Shown one piece after another: positions 54,690 to 64,000 of a stretch of DNA of 64,000 nucleotides. Position numbers and translations under genes: made by a program. Numbering within the stretch: position 1 is the first letter of the stretch; every line of letters begins with the position of its first letter. The stretch comes from Corynebacterium pseudogenitalium (GTDB lineage: Bacteria > Actinomycetota > Actinomycetes > Mycobacteriales > Mycobacteriaceae). Below the pieces are notes generated by a model, which made no database searches, was not told the DNA's origin, and saw only the letters and a program-made list of their open reading frames with translations. The stretch is taken from the NCBI RefSeq assembly GCF_024453815.1, contig NZ_CP072934.1, forward strand, positions 372,001 to 436,000, written 5' to 3'.

Positions 54690-56291
54690 GTGAATAAAGG
54701 ACTGCGCCGAACGAACCGTGTCGTTTCCCGAGCCCTCGCAACCGTTGGGCTCGGGCTTTGTATTCTTGCCTCTACCGCCGCCTGCGGGTTTGGGGGCGGT
54801 CAGCCGGTCATGGCAGCTGATACGACAGAGCTCGCTCCTCGTGATGTTGCTGCCAAAGTGCCGGTCACCGCGACGGTGGAGGCTGCCACGGTGACCGCGT
54901 TGACGACGCACCTGACCGGCCCGGTCACAGCCCTGAACGTGAAGGTGGGACAGCGTGTCGAGGCGGGCCAGGTCGTCGCGGTCCTGGATACGTCGGGGGT
55001 CCAGCGTGAGATTGATGCGCAGCGCGCGCAGCAGATTTCGGCGGATGTCGCGGCGCAGAATCAGCTTGAGCAGGCCCAGCAGGCTTACCGGCAGTCGAGC
55101 GACGCGATGCAGCGTGGCCTGAACCCGCAGGTGACGCAGGCGGAGGCGGCGCTTCGCCAGGCTGATGGCCAGTTGCAGGAGGCTACCGCAGTTTTCGAGC
55201 AGCGAAAGAAAGCAGTCGCTGCGGGCCTGGACAGCACGCTGCTTACGCAGGCGCAGGGCGTGGACTCGGCGCGTCGTGACGCGCTGACGGCGGCCCTGGA
55301 GTCTGTGCGTGGCAACCACGGCATCTTCCAATCCGGGATGGCGCAAGACGATGCTGTGCAGCCGTTGCTGAGCAAACTGGAGGCCGACGAACGCTACCGC
55401 GGCGCGAAGCACAACCTTTCTGCGGCGCAAAAAGCGTACGACGCTGCCCTCAACGACACCGACGCGGATCTTGCGGCGAAGCAGCGCGCAGTTGCCCAGG
55501 CATTTGATGCGAAGGCGGAGGCAGCGGTCGGGCTCGAGGTAGCAAAGCTTGCGGCCCAGCAGCAGCTCGACTCCCAGGCGGCAGCGGTGCAGCAGGCACA
55601 GCGTGGGGTGCAGGCGGCGCAGGCCGCGGCGGGCCAGTCAATCGCGCAGCTTGAGGTCGACGTGGCGTCGGGCCAGGTGCGAGCCCCGATCGCGGGTGTG
55701 GTCGCGGAGGTCGCGGTGAAGCAGGGGCAGACGCCGACGGGCTATCTGCTCTCTGTGGCGGACCCGAACCGGCTGGTGCTGCGCGCGAGCGTCAAGGAGC
55801 TGGACTCGGCGAAGATGAAGCCGGGCGACGCCGTCTCGTTCACCACGCCTGGCACCGGCGCGAAGAAGTTTAAGGGCCGTGTGCTGGATGTTTCATCGGT
55901 TGCGGAAACGCAGCCCGCGGCGGATGGGGCGTCGGCGCAGGCGGCGCGCCCGGAGTTCCCCGTGGAGATCGAGGTTCTGGGTGATACCGAGGGCCTCAAG
56001 ATCGGCGGCACGGCCAAGGCGCAGATCACCACGGAGTCCGCGAAGGACGCGCTCGCTGTGCCGCGGGAGGCCGTCGTCGATGAGAACGGTAGCTACTCGG
56101 TGTACGCGCTGCGCCCGAAGGATGACGGGGACAAGTTCGAGGTAGTGAAGACGCCTGTCAAGGTTGGGCTGGTGTCGGATTCGGATGTGGTCGTAGAGGG
56201 CGTCGAGAAGGGGACGCGGGTGCTGAACAAGCCTGCCGAGTATCGCGAACGCGTCGGTGCCACCGTGACCTTGGTTGAGGAGCAGGAGTGA
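54690..56291 (+). CDS. Efflux transporter periplasmic adaptor lipoprotein (HlyD/MacA-like)
   Basis: 533 residues from GTG. Lipoprotein signal with lipobox STAAC (C32). Split biotinyl-lipoyl domain ([24 protein letters not shown] and GQVRAPIAGVVAEVAVKQGQTP) around a long Gln/Ala-rich coiled coil (about 105-325), then beta-barrel and C-terminal regions. TATCCT ends seven bases before the GTG and no ribosome binding site is seen, so it may be leaderless. Overlaps the permease gene by four bases (GTGA). Confidence 0.88.
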   Translation: MNKGLRRTNRVVSRALATVGLGLCILASTAACGFGGGQPVMAADTTELAPRDVAAKVPVTATVEAATVTALTTHLTGPVTALNVKVGQRVEAGQVVAVLDTSGVQREIDAQRAQQISADVAAQNQLEQAQQAYRQSSDAMQRGLNPQVTQAEAALRQADGQLQEATAVFEQRKKAVAAGLDSTLLTQAQGVDSARRDALTAALESVRGNHGIFQSGMAQDDAVQPLLSKLEADERYRGAKHNLSAAQKAYDAALNDTDADLAAKQRAVAQAFDAKAEAAVGLEVAKLAAQQQLDSQAAAVQQAQRGVQAAQAAAGQSIAQLEVDVASGQVRAPIAGVVAEVAVKQGQTPTGYLLSVADPNRLVLRASVKELDSAKMKPGDAVSFTTPGTGAKKFKGRVLDVSSVAETQPAADGASAQAARPEFPVEIEVLGDTEGLKIGGTAKAQITTESAKDALAVPREAVVDENGSYSVYALRPKDDGDKFEVVKTPVKVGLVSDSDVVVEGVEKGTRVLNKPAEYRERVGATVTLVEEQE

Positions 56292-57550
56292 ACCCGCGCG
56301 AATCTGTCAGACTCGCTACGGTGAGCCTGCGGGCGAACAAGATGCGCTCGGCGCTGACGCTGCTCGGGGTGATCATTGGCATCGCCTCGGTGATTGCGAT
56401 TATGACGCTGGGTAAGGCGATGCAGAAGCAGACGCTGGACAGCCTGGAGCAGTTCGGCATTCACGACGTCCACCTCGAAGTCAAGCCCCGCCAGGAGGAT
56501 GACAGCGAGGCCGCCCGCTACATGTTCCAAGAAATTGACGACGCCTCGAAGCTCACCCCCGACATGATCGAGGACCTGCGCGCCGAACTCGGGACGCGGG
56601 CGAAGGGTATCGCGTTTGAGTTGGATAGCTCGACAGCTCAGGCGACACGCGGGCTGGCGCACGGCACCACGATGGTGAGTTTTGTCAACGCTGACCAGCT
56701 GGAGATGCAGAACCTGCCGCTGACCGCCGGGCGATTTCTGACCCAAGACGACATTGAGGCGAACCGCGCCGTGGCGGTGGTCTCGCCGGAGGTTGTGGAG
56801 CAGCTGTTCAATAACGACCCTGATTCGGCGATCGGGCAGGAAGTCGAGCTGGACATCGGCGGGCAGTACGCTTCGGTGCAGGTGGTCGGTGCGTACGGGC
56901 ACTTTGAGAAGCAGGGAGTGCTGGTCGGGGACTTTTCGCAGTCGATGATGGCGGTGCCGTACACGGTGCAGCCGGACATGATGCGCACGCCGGTGCCTGG
57001 CGTGGACAACGTGAGCGTGCGCGCCGCGGACGGCGCCGACACCGATCAAGTGGCCAAGGACGTCCAGGCGTGGGCGGACCGCGCCTATGAGGACGACCCC
57101 GATTACAAGGGGAAAGTGGCCGACATGAAGCGTGACATCGATCAGCTCAACCAGACGTTGACCATGATGAGCGTGGTGGTCTCCGCAATCGGCGGGATCT
57201 CGCTACTCGTCGGCGGTATCGGCGTGATGAACATCATGTTGATTACCGTGACGGAGCGCACCCGTGAGATCGGTGTGCGCATGGCGCTGGGCGCGACGCG
57301 TCGGATGATCCGCACGCAGTTTGTCACCGAGGCGATGATCGTCTGCCTCATCGGCGGGCTCTTCGGCGTGGTCGTGGGCGCGGGCTTCGGCATGCTGGGC
57401 GCGCTGCTGCTGAACGCCTTCGTGTTCCCCCCGATCTCGGCAGTGCTACTCTCACTGGTATTCGCGCTGCTGATTGGCCTGTTCTTCGGCTACTACCCGG
57501 CAAACCGCGCATCGAGAATGAACCCGATCGAAGCCCTGCGCTACGAATAG
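56288..57550 (+). CDS. MacB-type ABC transporter permease (FtsX family)
   Basis: 420 residues: one N-terminal helix ([22 protein letters not shown]), a periplasmic MacB core domain (about 45-270), then three helices (about 285-310, 340-370, 375-400) with the FtsX motif [18 protein letters not shown] and a C-terminal [17 protein letters not shown]. No nucleotide-binding domain is fused, and no ATPase gene lies next to it, although adaptor-ATPase-permease is the usual order. The ATPase must be encoded elsewhere, if it exists. Confidence 0.9.
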   Translation: MNPRESVRLATVSLRANKMRSALTLLGVIIGIASVIAIMTLGKAMQKQTLDSLEQFGIHDVHLEVKPRQEDDSEAARYMFQEIDDASKLTPDMIEDLRAELGTRAKGIAFELDSSTAQATRGLAHGTTMVSFVNADQLEMQNLPLTAGRFLTQDDIEANRAVAVVSPEVVEQLFNNDPDSAIGQEVELDIGGQYASVQVVGAYGHFEKQGVLVGDFSQSMMAVPYTVQPDMMRTPVPGVDNVSVRAADGADTDQVAKDVQAWADRAYEDDPDYKGKVADMKRDIDQLNQTLTMMSVVVSAIGGISLLVGGIGVMNIMLITVTERTREIGVRMALGATRRMIRTQFVTEAMIVCLIGGLFGVVVGAGFGMLGALLLNAFVFPPISAVLLSLVFALLIGLFFGYYPANRASRMNPIEALRYE

Positions 57551-57573
57551 CAACAACGTTTGGAGTGACACAT

Positions 57574-59076
57574 ATGGCAGCCACCGTGCTGACCACGGAA
57601 AACACGCGCCGGTACAAGCCCGAGCCATCAGTGGCGACAGCGCTGAAGACACCGCGCATCCTGACGAAGGAGGTCCTCGCCGGGCTGGTTGTGGCGCTGG
57701 CGCTGATCCCAGAGGCGATCAGCTTCTCCATCATCGCAGGAGTGGACCCGAAGATCGGGCTGTACTCCTCCTTCATCATGGCGATGGTGATCGCGATTAC
57801 GGGTGGGCGCCCCGCCATGATCGCGGCCGCCACCGGTGCGGTGGCGCTGGTAATCGCGCCACTGGTGAGGGATTACGGCTACGACTACATGGTGGCGGCC
57901 ATCATGCTCGCCGGGGTGTTCCAGATTGTGTTGGCGGTAGCTGGCGTCGCAACGCTGATGCGGTTCTTGCCGCGCAGCGTGATGATCGGCTTCGTCAACG
58001 CGCTGGCGATTCTCATCTTTGTGGCGCAGCTGCCCGAAATTATCGGCATTCACTGGGCGGTGTACCCGCTGCTGGCGCTGGCCATCGTGATCATGGTGGT
58101 GATGCCGAAGTTTACGCAGGCGGTTCCGGCGCCGCTCATTGCGATTCTGGTGGTCACGCTCATCGCGGTCGCTACGAAGGCACCCGTGCCGACGGTCGGA
58201 GACCGCGGCGAGCTGCCGAGCAGCCTGCCCGAATTCTTCATCCCACACGTGCCGCTGACCTGGGAGACGCTTCGGATCATCGCACCGTACTCGCTCGGCG
58301 TGGCGCTCGTCGGCCTGATGGAGTCGCTGATGACCGCGAAGCTGATCGATGAAGTCACGGACACGCATTCCAACAAGACCCGCGAGAGCTGGGGGCAGGG
58401 CGTCGCGAACATTGTCACCGGCCTGTTCGGCGGGATGGGTGGCTGCGCCATGATCGGCCAGTCCATGATCAACGTGAAGGTCTCCGGGGCTCGCACCCGT
58501 ATTTCCACCTTCCTGGCGGGCGCGTTCCTGCTCATCCTGATGCTCGCGTTCGGCGAGTACGTCGCCATGATCCCGATGGCTGCGCTGGTTGCCGTGATGG
58601 TGATGGTGTCGGTGGGCACGTTCGACTGGCACTCGGTGATGCCGAGCACGCTGCGCAAGCTGCCGGCTTCGGAAACCGTCACGATGCTGATCACGGTTGC
58701 GGTGGTGCTGGCGACGAACAACCTGGCTATCGGCGTCGTGGTTGGCGTGCTTGTGGCGTCCGTAATCTTTGTGCGAAACGTCGCCCACCTGGTGGAAGTG
58801 ACCCGCGAAGTTGTCGACGGCGTGGCCCACTACGTGGTGTCCGGCCAGCTGCTGTTTGCCTCCTCCAACGACCTGACCACTCTGTTCATGTACTCGGAGG
58901 ACCCCGACGAAGTGGTCGTGGACCTGCACCGCGCGCACGTGTGGGACGCGTCGACGGTCGCGGCGCTCGACAGCATTGAACAAAAATACGAAGAGCGCGG
59001 CAAGCACGTGCGCTTCATCGGCATGAACCCGAGTACCACGGAGTTTCACAGCAAGCTCACGGGCTCTCTGAGATAG
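57574..59076 (+). CDS. SulP family anion transporter
   Basis: 500 residues. I prefer the ATG at 57574, with GGAG eight bases upstream, over the in-frame GTG at 57565. About ten or more hydrophobic spans with family signatures [30 protein letters not shown] and [31 protein letters not shown]-terminal STAS domain (about 415-495, [24 protein letters not shown]). Carries sulfate, bicarbonate or another anion; substrate unknown. Lies 23 bases after the permease gene. Confidence 0.9.
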   Translation: MAATVLTTENTRRYKPEPSVATALKTPRILTKEVLAGLVVALALIPEAISFSIIAGVDPKIGLYSSFIMAMVIAITGGRPAMIAAATGAVALVIAPLVRDYGYDYMVAAIMLAGVFQIVLAVAGVATLMRFLPRSVMIGFVNALAILIFVAQLPEIIGIHWAVYPLLALAIVIMVVMPKFTQAVPAPLIAILVVTLIAVATKAPVPTVGDRGELPSSLPEFFIPHVPLTWETLRIIAPYSLGVALVGLMESLMTAKLIDEVTDTHSNKTRESWGQGVANIVTGLFGGMGGCAMIGQSMINVKVSGARTRISTFLAGAFLLILMLAFGEYVAMIPMAALVAVMVMVSVGTFDWHSVMPSTLRKLPASETVTMLITVAVVLATNNLAIGVVVGVLVASVIFVRNVAHLVEVTREVVDGVAHYVVSGQLLFASSNDLTTLFMYSEDPDEVVVDLHRAHVWDASTVAALDSIEQKYEERGKHVRFIGMNPSTTEFHSKLTGSLR

Positions 59077-59128
59077 GGTTCGGCGGCGTCACTTTTTCAG
59101 GAACTACGCCGCGTGTAAAATTCGCCCC

Positions 59129-60997
59129 ATGTGTGGAATCGTTGGATACATAGGTGGCGAGCGTGCACGCGAGCACGACGCCCTCACCGTCATTATTGAT
59201 GGGCTTCGCAGGCTCGAATACCGCGGTTATGACTCGGCCGGGGTAGCAGTCATGCAGGGCGACACCATCGCGTGCAGGAAGAAGGCAGGCAAGGTCGCGG
59301 ACCTAGAGCAGGCCATCGCAGAGGCACCGCTTGCGCCCTCCAACCTGGGCATCGGGCACACCCGGTGGGCAACCCACGGCGGGCCTACCGACGCCAACGC
59401 CCACCCCCACGTCGTCGGCGACGGCGCACTGGCCGTGGTGCACAACGGCATCATCGAGAACTTCGCGGCACTCCGCGCCGAGCTGAGCGAGAAGGGCTAC
59501 ACGTTCCGCTCCGAAACTGACACCGAGGTAGCAGCCACGCTGCTGCTGGACATCTTCAATACTGAGGCGAACAAGGACCTCACCGAGGCAATGCGCCTGA
59601 CCGCCCTGCGACTCGAGGGCGCGTTCACGCTGCTGGCCATCGAGCAGGAATTCCCGGACCGTATCGTTGCGGCGCGCTGGAACTCACCGCTGGTGATCGG
59701 CCTGGGCGAGGGTGAGAACTTCCTCAGCTCTGACGTCTCCGGCTTCATCGAGTTCACCCGCGACGCGGTGGAGATGGACAACGGGCAGATCGTTACCCTG
59801 ACCGCCGACAGCTACGACATCATTGACTTCGAAGGCAACCACGCCGAGGGCAGCCCGTTCCGCGTCGAGTGGGACGTCACCGCCGCAGAAAAGGGTGGGT
59901 TTGATTCCTTCATGGCGAAGGAGATCCACGACCAACCGGCCGCCGTTCGCGACACGCTGTACGGCCGCTTCGACGCCGAGGGCAAGCTCACGCTCGACGA
60001 ACTACGTATCGACGAGTCCGTGCTGCGCAGCGTCGACAAGATCATCATCGTGGCCTGCGGTACCGCTGCGTACGCGGGGCACGTGGCGAAGTACGCGATT
60101 GAGCACTGGTGCCGCATCCCGACGGAGGTCGAGCTGGCGCACGAGTTCCGCTACCGCGACCCGATCGTCACCCCGAACACCCTGGTCGTAGCAATTTCGC
60201 AGTCCGGCGAGACCATGGACACCCTCATGGCTGTACGCCACGCGCGCGAGCAGGGCGCGAAGGTCATCGCGATCTGCAACACGGTCGGCTCCTCCATCCC
60301 GCGTGAGGCCGACGCCTCCCTGTACACCTACGCCGGCCCAGAGATCGCAGTGGCGTCGACGAAGGCGTTCATCTCCCAGATCGTGGCGTCCTACCTGTTG
60401 GCGCTGTACCTGGCGCAGGTTCGCGGCAACAAGTTCACCGACGAAATCCAGACCATCATTGCTGAGCTGGAGGAGATGCCGGAGAAGATCCAGTGGATCC
60501 TGGACAACGAGGCAGAAATCCAGGAACTTGGCCGCGAGCTCGCCGACGCGAAGTCGGTGCTCTTCCTCGGCCGCCACGTCGGCTTCCCAGTCGCGCTCGA
60601 GGGGGCACTGAAGCTCAAGGAGGTCGCCTACCTGCACTCCGAGGGCTTCGCCGCAGGCGAGCTCAAGCACGGCCCGATCGCGCTGGTTGAGGAAGGGCAG
60701 CCGGTGTTCGTCATCGTGCCGTCGAAGCGTTCGCGCCACAACCTGCACGCCAAAGTTGTCTCCAACATCCAGGAAGTCCGCGCGCGTGGTGCCGTCACCA
60801 TCGTGATCGCGGAAGAGGGCGACGAAGACGTGAACCGCTTCGCCAACCACGTGATCCGCATCCCGCAGTCGGCCGGCCTCATGCAGCCCCTCTTGTCGAC
60901 GATCCCACTGCAGATCTTCGCCTGCACCGTTGCGCAGGCACGTGGCTTGAACGTGGACCAGCCACGCAACCTGGCGAAGTCCGTCACGGTGGAGTAG
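59129..60997 (+). CDS. glmS: Glutamine-fructose-6-phosphate aminotransferase (isomerizing)
   Basis: First committed enzyme of UDP-GlcNAc and peptidoglycan synthesis. 622 residues: N-terminal glutaminase with nucleophile C2 (MCGIVGYIGG), then two SIS domains (IIVACGTAAYAGHVAKY; SQSGETMDTLMAVRHARE; LGRHVGFPVALEGALKLKEVAYLHSEGFAAGELKHGP) and the C-terminal PRNLAKSVTVE. TAAAAT (59116-59121) ends seven bases before the ATG with no ribosome binding site, so translation is probably leaderless. No glmS ribozyme is visible in the 52-base gap. Confidence 0.97.
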   Translation: MCGIVGYIGGERAREHDALTVIIDGLRRLEYRGYDSAGVAVMQGDTIACRKKAGKVADLEQAIAEAPLAPSNLGIGHTRWATHGGPTDANAHPHVVGDGALAVVHNGIIENFAALRAELSEKGYTFRSETDTEVAATLLLDIFNTEANKDLTEAMRLTALRLEGAFTLLAIEQEFPDRIVAARWNSPLVIGLGEGENFLSSDVSGFIEFTRDAVEMDNGQIVTLTADSYDIIDFEGNHAEGSPFRVEWDVTAAEKGGFDSFMAKEIHDQPAAVRDTLYGRFDAEGKLTLDELRIDESVLRSVDKIIIVACGTAAYAGHVAKYAIEHWCRIPTEVELAHEFRYRDPIVTPNTLVVAISQSGETMDTLMAVRHAREQGAKVIAICNTVGSSIPREADASLYTYAGPEIAVASTKAFISQIVASYLLALYLAQVRGNKFTDEIQTIIAELEEMPEKIQWILDNEAEIQELGRELADAKSVLFLGRHVGFPVALEGALKLKEVAYLHSEGFAAGELKHGPIALVEEGQPVFVIVPSKRSRHNLHAKVVSNIQEVRARGAVTIVIAEEGDEDVNRFANHVIRIPQSAGLMQPLLSTIPLQIFACTVAQARGLNVDQPRNLAKSVTVE

Positions 60998-61014
60998 CGC
61001 GCTAGAGTGGCCGC

Positions 61015-62058
61015 ATGAAGAAGTTTGGGTTCCTTTCATTCGGCCACCACGCACCACCCGGGCGCCAGGGGATGACCGCGCGCGAGGCGCTACAGGACAC
61101 CGTGGAGCTCGCGCGCCAGGCGGACGCGATTGGTGTCAACGGCGCCTACGTGCGAGTGCACCACTTCGCGCCGCAGTTCGCGTCTCCGATTGCCCTGCTT
61201 GGCGCGATGGCGTCGGCGACGAAGCACATTGAGGTGGGCACCGGCGTCGTCGATATGCGCTACGCCAACCCGCTGCAGCTCGCGGAGGACGTCGCCGCGC
61301 TCGATTTGCTAAGCGACGGCCGCCTCGCCTTCGGCGTCTCCCGCGGGTCACCGGAGCCTGCCGATAGAGGGTGGCGCGCTTTCGGCTACGAGTCAGAGGC
61401 CGCGAACGGTTCTGACCTGGCGCGTGCACATTTCCAGCGTTTCATTTCCGCGCTGCGCGGGGACCCGATGGCGCTCGCCGCATCCCTTGAGGAGCAGTAC
61501 CCGCAGATGTACCCGCCTGCCAGCCCACTTTCGGTGTTGCCACACTCCGAGGGGGCGGCGCGCCGGGTGTGGTGGGGCGCAGGTACCTTCGCCAGCGCCG
61601 AGCAGGCTGCCCGCGACGGCGTGAACCTGATGAGCTCCACGCTGATTTCGGAAGCCGACGGCCGCAGCCTCGGCGAGCTGCAGGCGGAACAGATCCAGCA
61701 CTACCGGAAGGCGTGGGCGGACGCGGGCCACGACTGGGAACCGCGCGTTTCTGTTTCTCGTTCTATCTTTCCGATCGTGGACGAGGACACCGAGCGGCTC
61801 TTCGGACTGCTGGATACCGAGGAACAGATCGGACAGATTGAGCGTGGTGTGTACACCACGTTTGGCAAGACGTACGCCGCAGAGGCCGACCAGCTTATCG
61901 AGGAGCTCGGTAATGACCCAGCAATCCAGGCCTCGGACACGCTGATGCTCACCGTTCCGAACCAGGCCGGGGTGGACGTGTGCATGCAGATCCTGCGCGG
62001 GTTCGCCGAGCACGTCGCGCCGGCGCTTGGGTGGGAGCCAGCGAACGCGGCTTCCTAA
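61015..62058 (+). CDS. LLM class flavin-dependent oxidoreductase
   Basis: 347-residue luciferase-like monooxygenase: GFLSFGHHAPPG at the start, GVNGAYVRVHHFAPQFASPIALLGAMASATKHIEVGTGVVDMRYANPLQLAEDVAALDLLSDGRLAFGVSRG in consecutive segments. Flavin is probably FMN; substrate unknown. TAGAGT (61003-61008) ends six bases before the ATG, consistent with a leaderless message. Its stop overlaps the convergent kinase gene by four bases. Confidence 0.88.
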   Translation: MKKFGFLSFGHHAPPGRQGMTAREALQDTVELARQADAIGVNGAYVRVHHFAPQFASPIALLGAMASATKHIEVGTGVVDMRYANPLQLAEDVAALDLLSDGRLAFGVSRGSPEPADRGWRAFGYESEAANGSDLARAHFQRFISALRGDPMALAASLEEQYPQMYPPASPLSVLPHSEGAARRVWWGAGTFASAEQAARDGVNLMSSTLISEADGRSLGELQAEQIQHYRKAWADAGHDWEPRVSVSRSIFPIVDEDTERLFGLLDTEEQIGQIERGVYTTFGKTYAAEADQLIEELGNDPAIQASDTLMLTVPNQAGVDVCMQILRGFAEHVAPALGWEPANAAS

Positions 62059-62921
62059 TCCAGCTCGTGGGCGAAGGGGGTGTCTGCGCCGGTGCGCGAC
62101 ACCGTGATCGCGGCCGCGCGGGTGGCGAACGTGAGGATCTCGCGCCACTCCTCCTCGCCGAGGGCGAGCAGGCCGTCGCGGTCCAGGCCGCGGGCGTCGA
62201 ACTGGTGGACCAGCGCCGCCATCACCGTGTCCCCGGCCCCAATCGTGTCCGCGACCGTGACCTTCGGTGACGGGACCGTGACCGTGCCGAACGGCGCGCG
62301 TACCCGCAGGCCGTCGGCGCCGAGCGTGGTCACCACGACTGGCACGTGGGAGGTGTCACCGAGGAACTCGACTTCCTCGTCGGAGAGTTTGAGCACCGTT
62401 ACGGAATCGAGCAGCCCCCGCAGGAACAGGCGGTGTTTCTCGGAGGCGAACGCCGGGCGGATATTCGGGTCCAGGCAGACGATTGCGCCGTGCTTCGCCG
62501 ACTCAGAGGCGGCCTCCGCGTAGCGCAGCGACGCGGGCTCTAGCGCCAGGGACAGGGTCCCAAACACCGCGTAGCCCTCCTGCACCGGGACCGGCTGTGC
62601 GAAGCGGTCGGCAGTGCCGTCGACGTAGAACGTGTACGTTGCCGAGCCGTTCTCCGCCAAGGCGGTGACAGCCAGGGTGGTGGGCTCGTCCCCGCGACCG
62701 CAGTTGGTGAGGTCCACGTGGGCGTCGAGAAGCGATTGGGCGAGTGCCTCCCCGAAGTTGTCGCGAGACAACCGTGACTGGAAGGAGACGTCTGCGCCGA
62801 GTCGGCCCAGCGCACGGGCCACATTGAACGGGCCGCCACCGAGCGCGGGCACCAGCGGCGCGAGCGGGGAACGGTCCTGGGGGACAAGGTCAACGAGGGC
62901 TTCGCCGTACACAGTGATCAT
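62055..62921 (-). CDS. PfkB-family sugar kinase (probable fructokinase)
   Basis: 288 residues from the ATG at 62921. N-terminal GEALVDLVPQ, GGGPFNVARALGRLGADVSFQSRLSRDNFG, and the C-terminal catalytic VTVADTIGAGDTVMAAL with the catalytic Asp. The neighbour is a GH32 sucrose hydrolase, so fructose is the likely substrate. The start is very close to a -10 (TAGTCT) shared with that gene; the 5' leader would be only a few bases. Confidence 0.9.
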   Translation of the reverse strand: MITVYGEALVDLVPQDRSPLAPLVPALGGGPFNVARALGRLGADVSFQSRLSRDNFGEALAQSLLDAHVDLTNCGRGDEPTTLAVTALAENGSATYTFYVDGTADRFAQPVPVQEGYAVFGTLSLALEPASLRYAEAASESAKHGAIVCLDPNIRPAFASEKHRLFLRGLLDSVTVLKLSDEEVEFLGDTSHVPVVVTTLGADGLRVRAPFGTVTVPSPKVTVADTIGAGDTVMAALVHQFDARGLDRDGLLALGEEEWREILTFATRAAAITVSRTGADTPFAHELD

Positions 62922-62931
62922 GGTTCCACCG

Positions 62932-62938
62932 TAGACTA
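62932..62938. promoter_or_regulatory. Shared symmetrical -10 element for divergent kinase and GH32 genes
   Basis: The sequence TAGACTA gives TAGACT (62932-62937) on the plus strand and TAGTCT on the minus strand. On the plus side seven bases separate it from the GH32 ATG; on the minus side eleven bases separate it from the kinase ATG. The two start codons are only 23 bases apart, so both promoters must overlap. Confidence 0.6.
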
Positions 62939-62944
62939 AGTCGC

Positions 62945-64000
62945 ATGACGTACCGGCCAACATTTCACCTGTCCCCGCCGCAAGGGCGCCTCAACGACCC
63001 GAACGGCGTCACGCTCATCGGCGACCAACTCCACGTGTTTTACCAGCATGATCCGTGCTTTCCGCACGCTGCGAAGCGCACCGGTTGGGGCCACGCCGTC
63101 ACCACAATTGGGGGTGAGGAGGGCCTGGGCCAGTGGCGTCACCTCCCCGACGCGCTGTACCCGGACTTCCCGTACGACACGCACGGGTGCTACTCCGGGT
63201 CCTCCGTGGTCCACGACGGTGAAGTCATGCTGTTTTACACCGGCAACGTGAAGGAGGATGGGCGCCGCCTGACCACGCAGAACCTGGTTCGGGTTGAGGA
63301 CCTGGAGGGCCCGATGGGCGGTGTGTACCACCGTGCGCCAGAGAATCCGCTCATTGACGGCCCAGCCCTCGGCTTTACCGCCCACTACCGGGACCCGCAC
63401 GTCACCCAGAATGAGGACGGCTCCTGGCGCATGGTGCTCGGCGCGCAGCGTGAGGAGGAGCGCGGCGCGGTGGTGCTCTACGAGTCACCGGACCTGCTGA
63501 ACTGGTCGTTTGCTGGCGCGCTGCAGTTCGAGGGGCTGGACCCGCGCGTTGAGGCCGCCTACATGTGGGAGTGCCCGAACCTGCTGCGGATGCGTGACCA
63601 CGCGACGGGGCAGTGGCGCGAGGTGCTGGTGCTGTGCCCACAGTACCCGGGCTCGGACGAGTGCGGCTACGTCGTGGGCACGCTGGATGGGCTGTGGTTC
63701 CGCGTGGAGTCGCAGTTCCGGGCGTTGGACTTTGGGCATCAGTTTTACGCGCCGCAGATGGTCGCCGAGGACGATGGCGATGCGCTGTTGCTCGGTTGGA
63801 TGGGACTGCCTGCCCGCGATGACACCCCAACGCTTCAGGCAGAGGGCTGGGTGCATCAGCTGACGTTGCCTCGCAGGCTCCAACTTGTCGACGGCCAGCT
63901 TCGCACCGAACTCCTTCTCCCAACCGATCCCGCGGGGATGGTCGTGCACCGCGAAGTTCTCAGGGGACAGCCGTGGGAGGCCGACCTGGTCGACGATGCC
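62945..64000 (+). CDS. GH32 family sucrose(-6-phosphate) hydrolase, 3' end outside window
   Basis: 352 codons are visible with no stop, running off the window. GH32 landmarks are intact: RLNDPNG near residue 15 carries the nucleophile Asp, RDPHV (in FTAHYRDPHVTQ) the transition-state Asp, and WECPNLL the acid/base Glu. HVFYQHDP and YSGSSVV also fit. No signal peptide, so it acts inside the cell, probably on sucrose-6-phosphate or sucrose. ATG at 62945, seven bases after TAGACT, looks leaderless. Confidence 0.92.
   Translation, partial: MTYRPTFHLSPPQGRLNDPNGVTLIGDQLHVFYQHDPCFPHAAKRTGWGHAVTTIGGEEGLGQWRHLPDALYPDFPYDTHGCYSGSSVVHDGEVMLFYTGNVKEDGRRLTTQNLVRVEDLEGPMGGVYHRAPENPLIDGPALGFTAHYRDPHVTQNEDGSWRMVLGAQREEERGAVVLYESPDLLNWSFAGALQFEGLDPRVEAAYMWECPNLLRMRDHATGQWREVLVLCPQYPGSDECGYVVGTLDGLWFRVESQFRALDFGHQFYAPQMVAEDDGDALLLGWMGLPARDDTPTLQAEGWVHQLTLPRRLQLVDGQLRTELLLPTDPAGMVVHREVLRGQPWEADLVDDA

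Noticed and set aside
59077..59128. glmS ribozyme
   Set aside because: The 52-base gap before glmS is too short for the ribozyme and looks like a simple promoter for a leaderless gene.

Overview
The window is a high-GC actinobacterial chromosome segment, almost certainly a Corynebacterium. The evidence is the gene order hexaprenyl-type prenyl synthase / tRNAs / secE-nusG / rplKA / rplJL / DUF3068 / rpoBC / rpsLG-fusA-tuf / S10 operon. Other signs are an acidic N-terminal extension on NusG, a LAETG sortase signal, a TTG/GTG start on rpoB and rpoC, and many apparently leaderless genes. Everything here was read by eye from the sequence; no database search was run.

Layout. 5-4453: prenyl diphosphate synthase, tRNA-Tyr, the tRNA-Thr/Met/Trp run leading into secE, then nusG, rplK and rplA, closed by a perfect bidirectional terminator. 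4527-17032: an aromatic-acid catabolic island of the Hca/Mhp type. A minus-strand operon carries a Rieske ring-hydroxylating dioxygenase (alpha, ferredoxin, reductase, beta), a dihydrodiol dehydrogenase, an acyl-CoA synthetase, a small unknown protein and a PaaI-type thioesterase. The divergent plus-strand operon is mhpBDFE, followed by an IclR-type regulator and mhpC. Together they take a dihydroxylated phenylpropionate-like ring to central metabolites. 17082-18158: a DUF222/HNH endonuclease-like gene. 18305-25278: an 'anchored-repeat' ABC importer (three surface proteins with choice-of-anchor M domains, a ZnuA-like lipoprotein with such a domain inserted, ATPase, permease), preceded by a Zur-like palindrome directly against the first start codon.

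25281-35338: L10 leader, rplJ, rplL, a DUF3068 membrane protein, rpoB and rpoC. 35419-37831: anaerobic ribonucleotide reductase nrdD/nrdG on the minus strand. 38238-42948: rpsL, rpsG, fusA and tuf. 43004-43623 has no convincing gene but contains a 22-bp perfect inverted-repeat pair about 460 bp apart, with TTAA at each outer edge: a candidate MITE or decayed insertion element. 43624-46616: a minus-strand Asp23/Gls24-type envelope-stress cluster of six genes. 46617-47182: leader of the S10 operon, with a 31-codon ORF behind a strong ribosome binding site. 47183-52347: rpsJ, rplC, rplD, rplW, rplB, rpsS, rplV, rpsC, rplP, rpmC and rpsQ.

52480-54662: the most unusual block. A DsrE-like protein, a TusA-like domain fused to a MetE-type zinc methyltransferase domain, and a second free-standing TusA-like protein are tightly packed and translationally coupled. 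54690-64000: a lipoprotein efflux adaptor and MacB-type permease without an adjacent ATPase, a SulP transporter, glmS, a luciferase-like flavin oxidoreductase, and a PfkB sugar kinase divergent from a GH32 sucrose hydrolase that runs off the window. The last two share one symmetrical -10 element.
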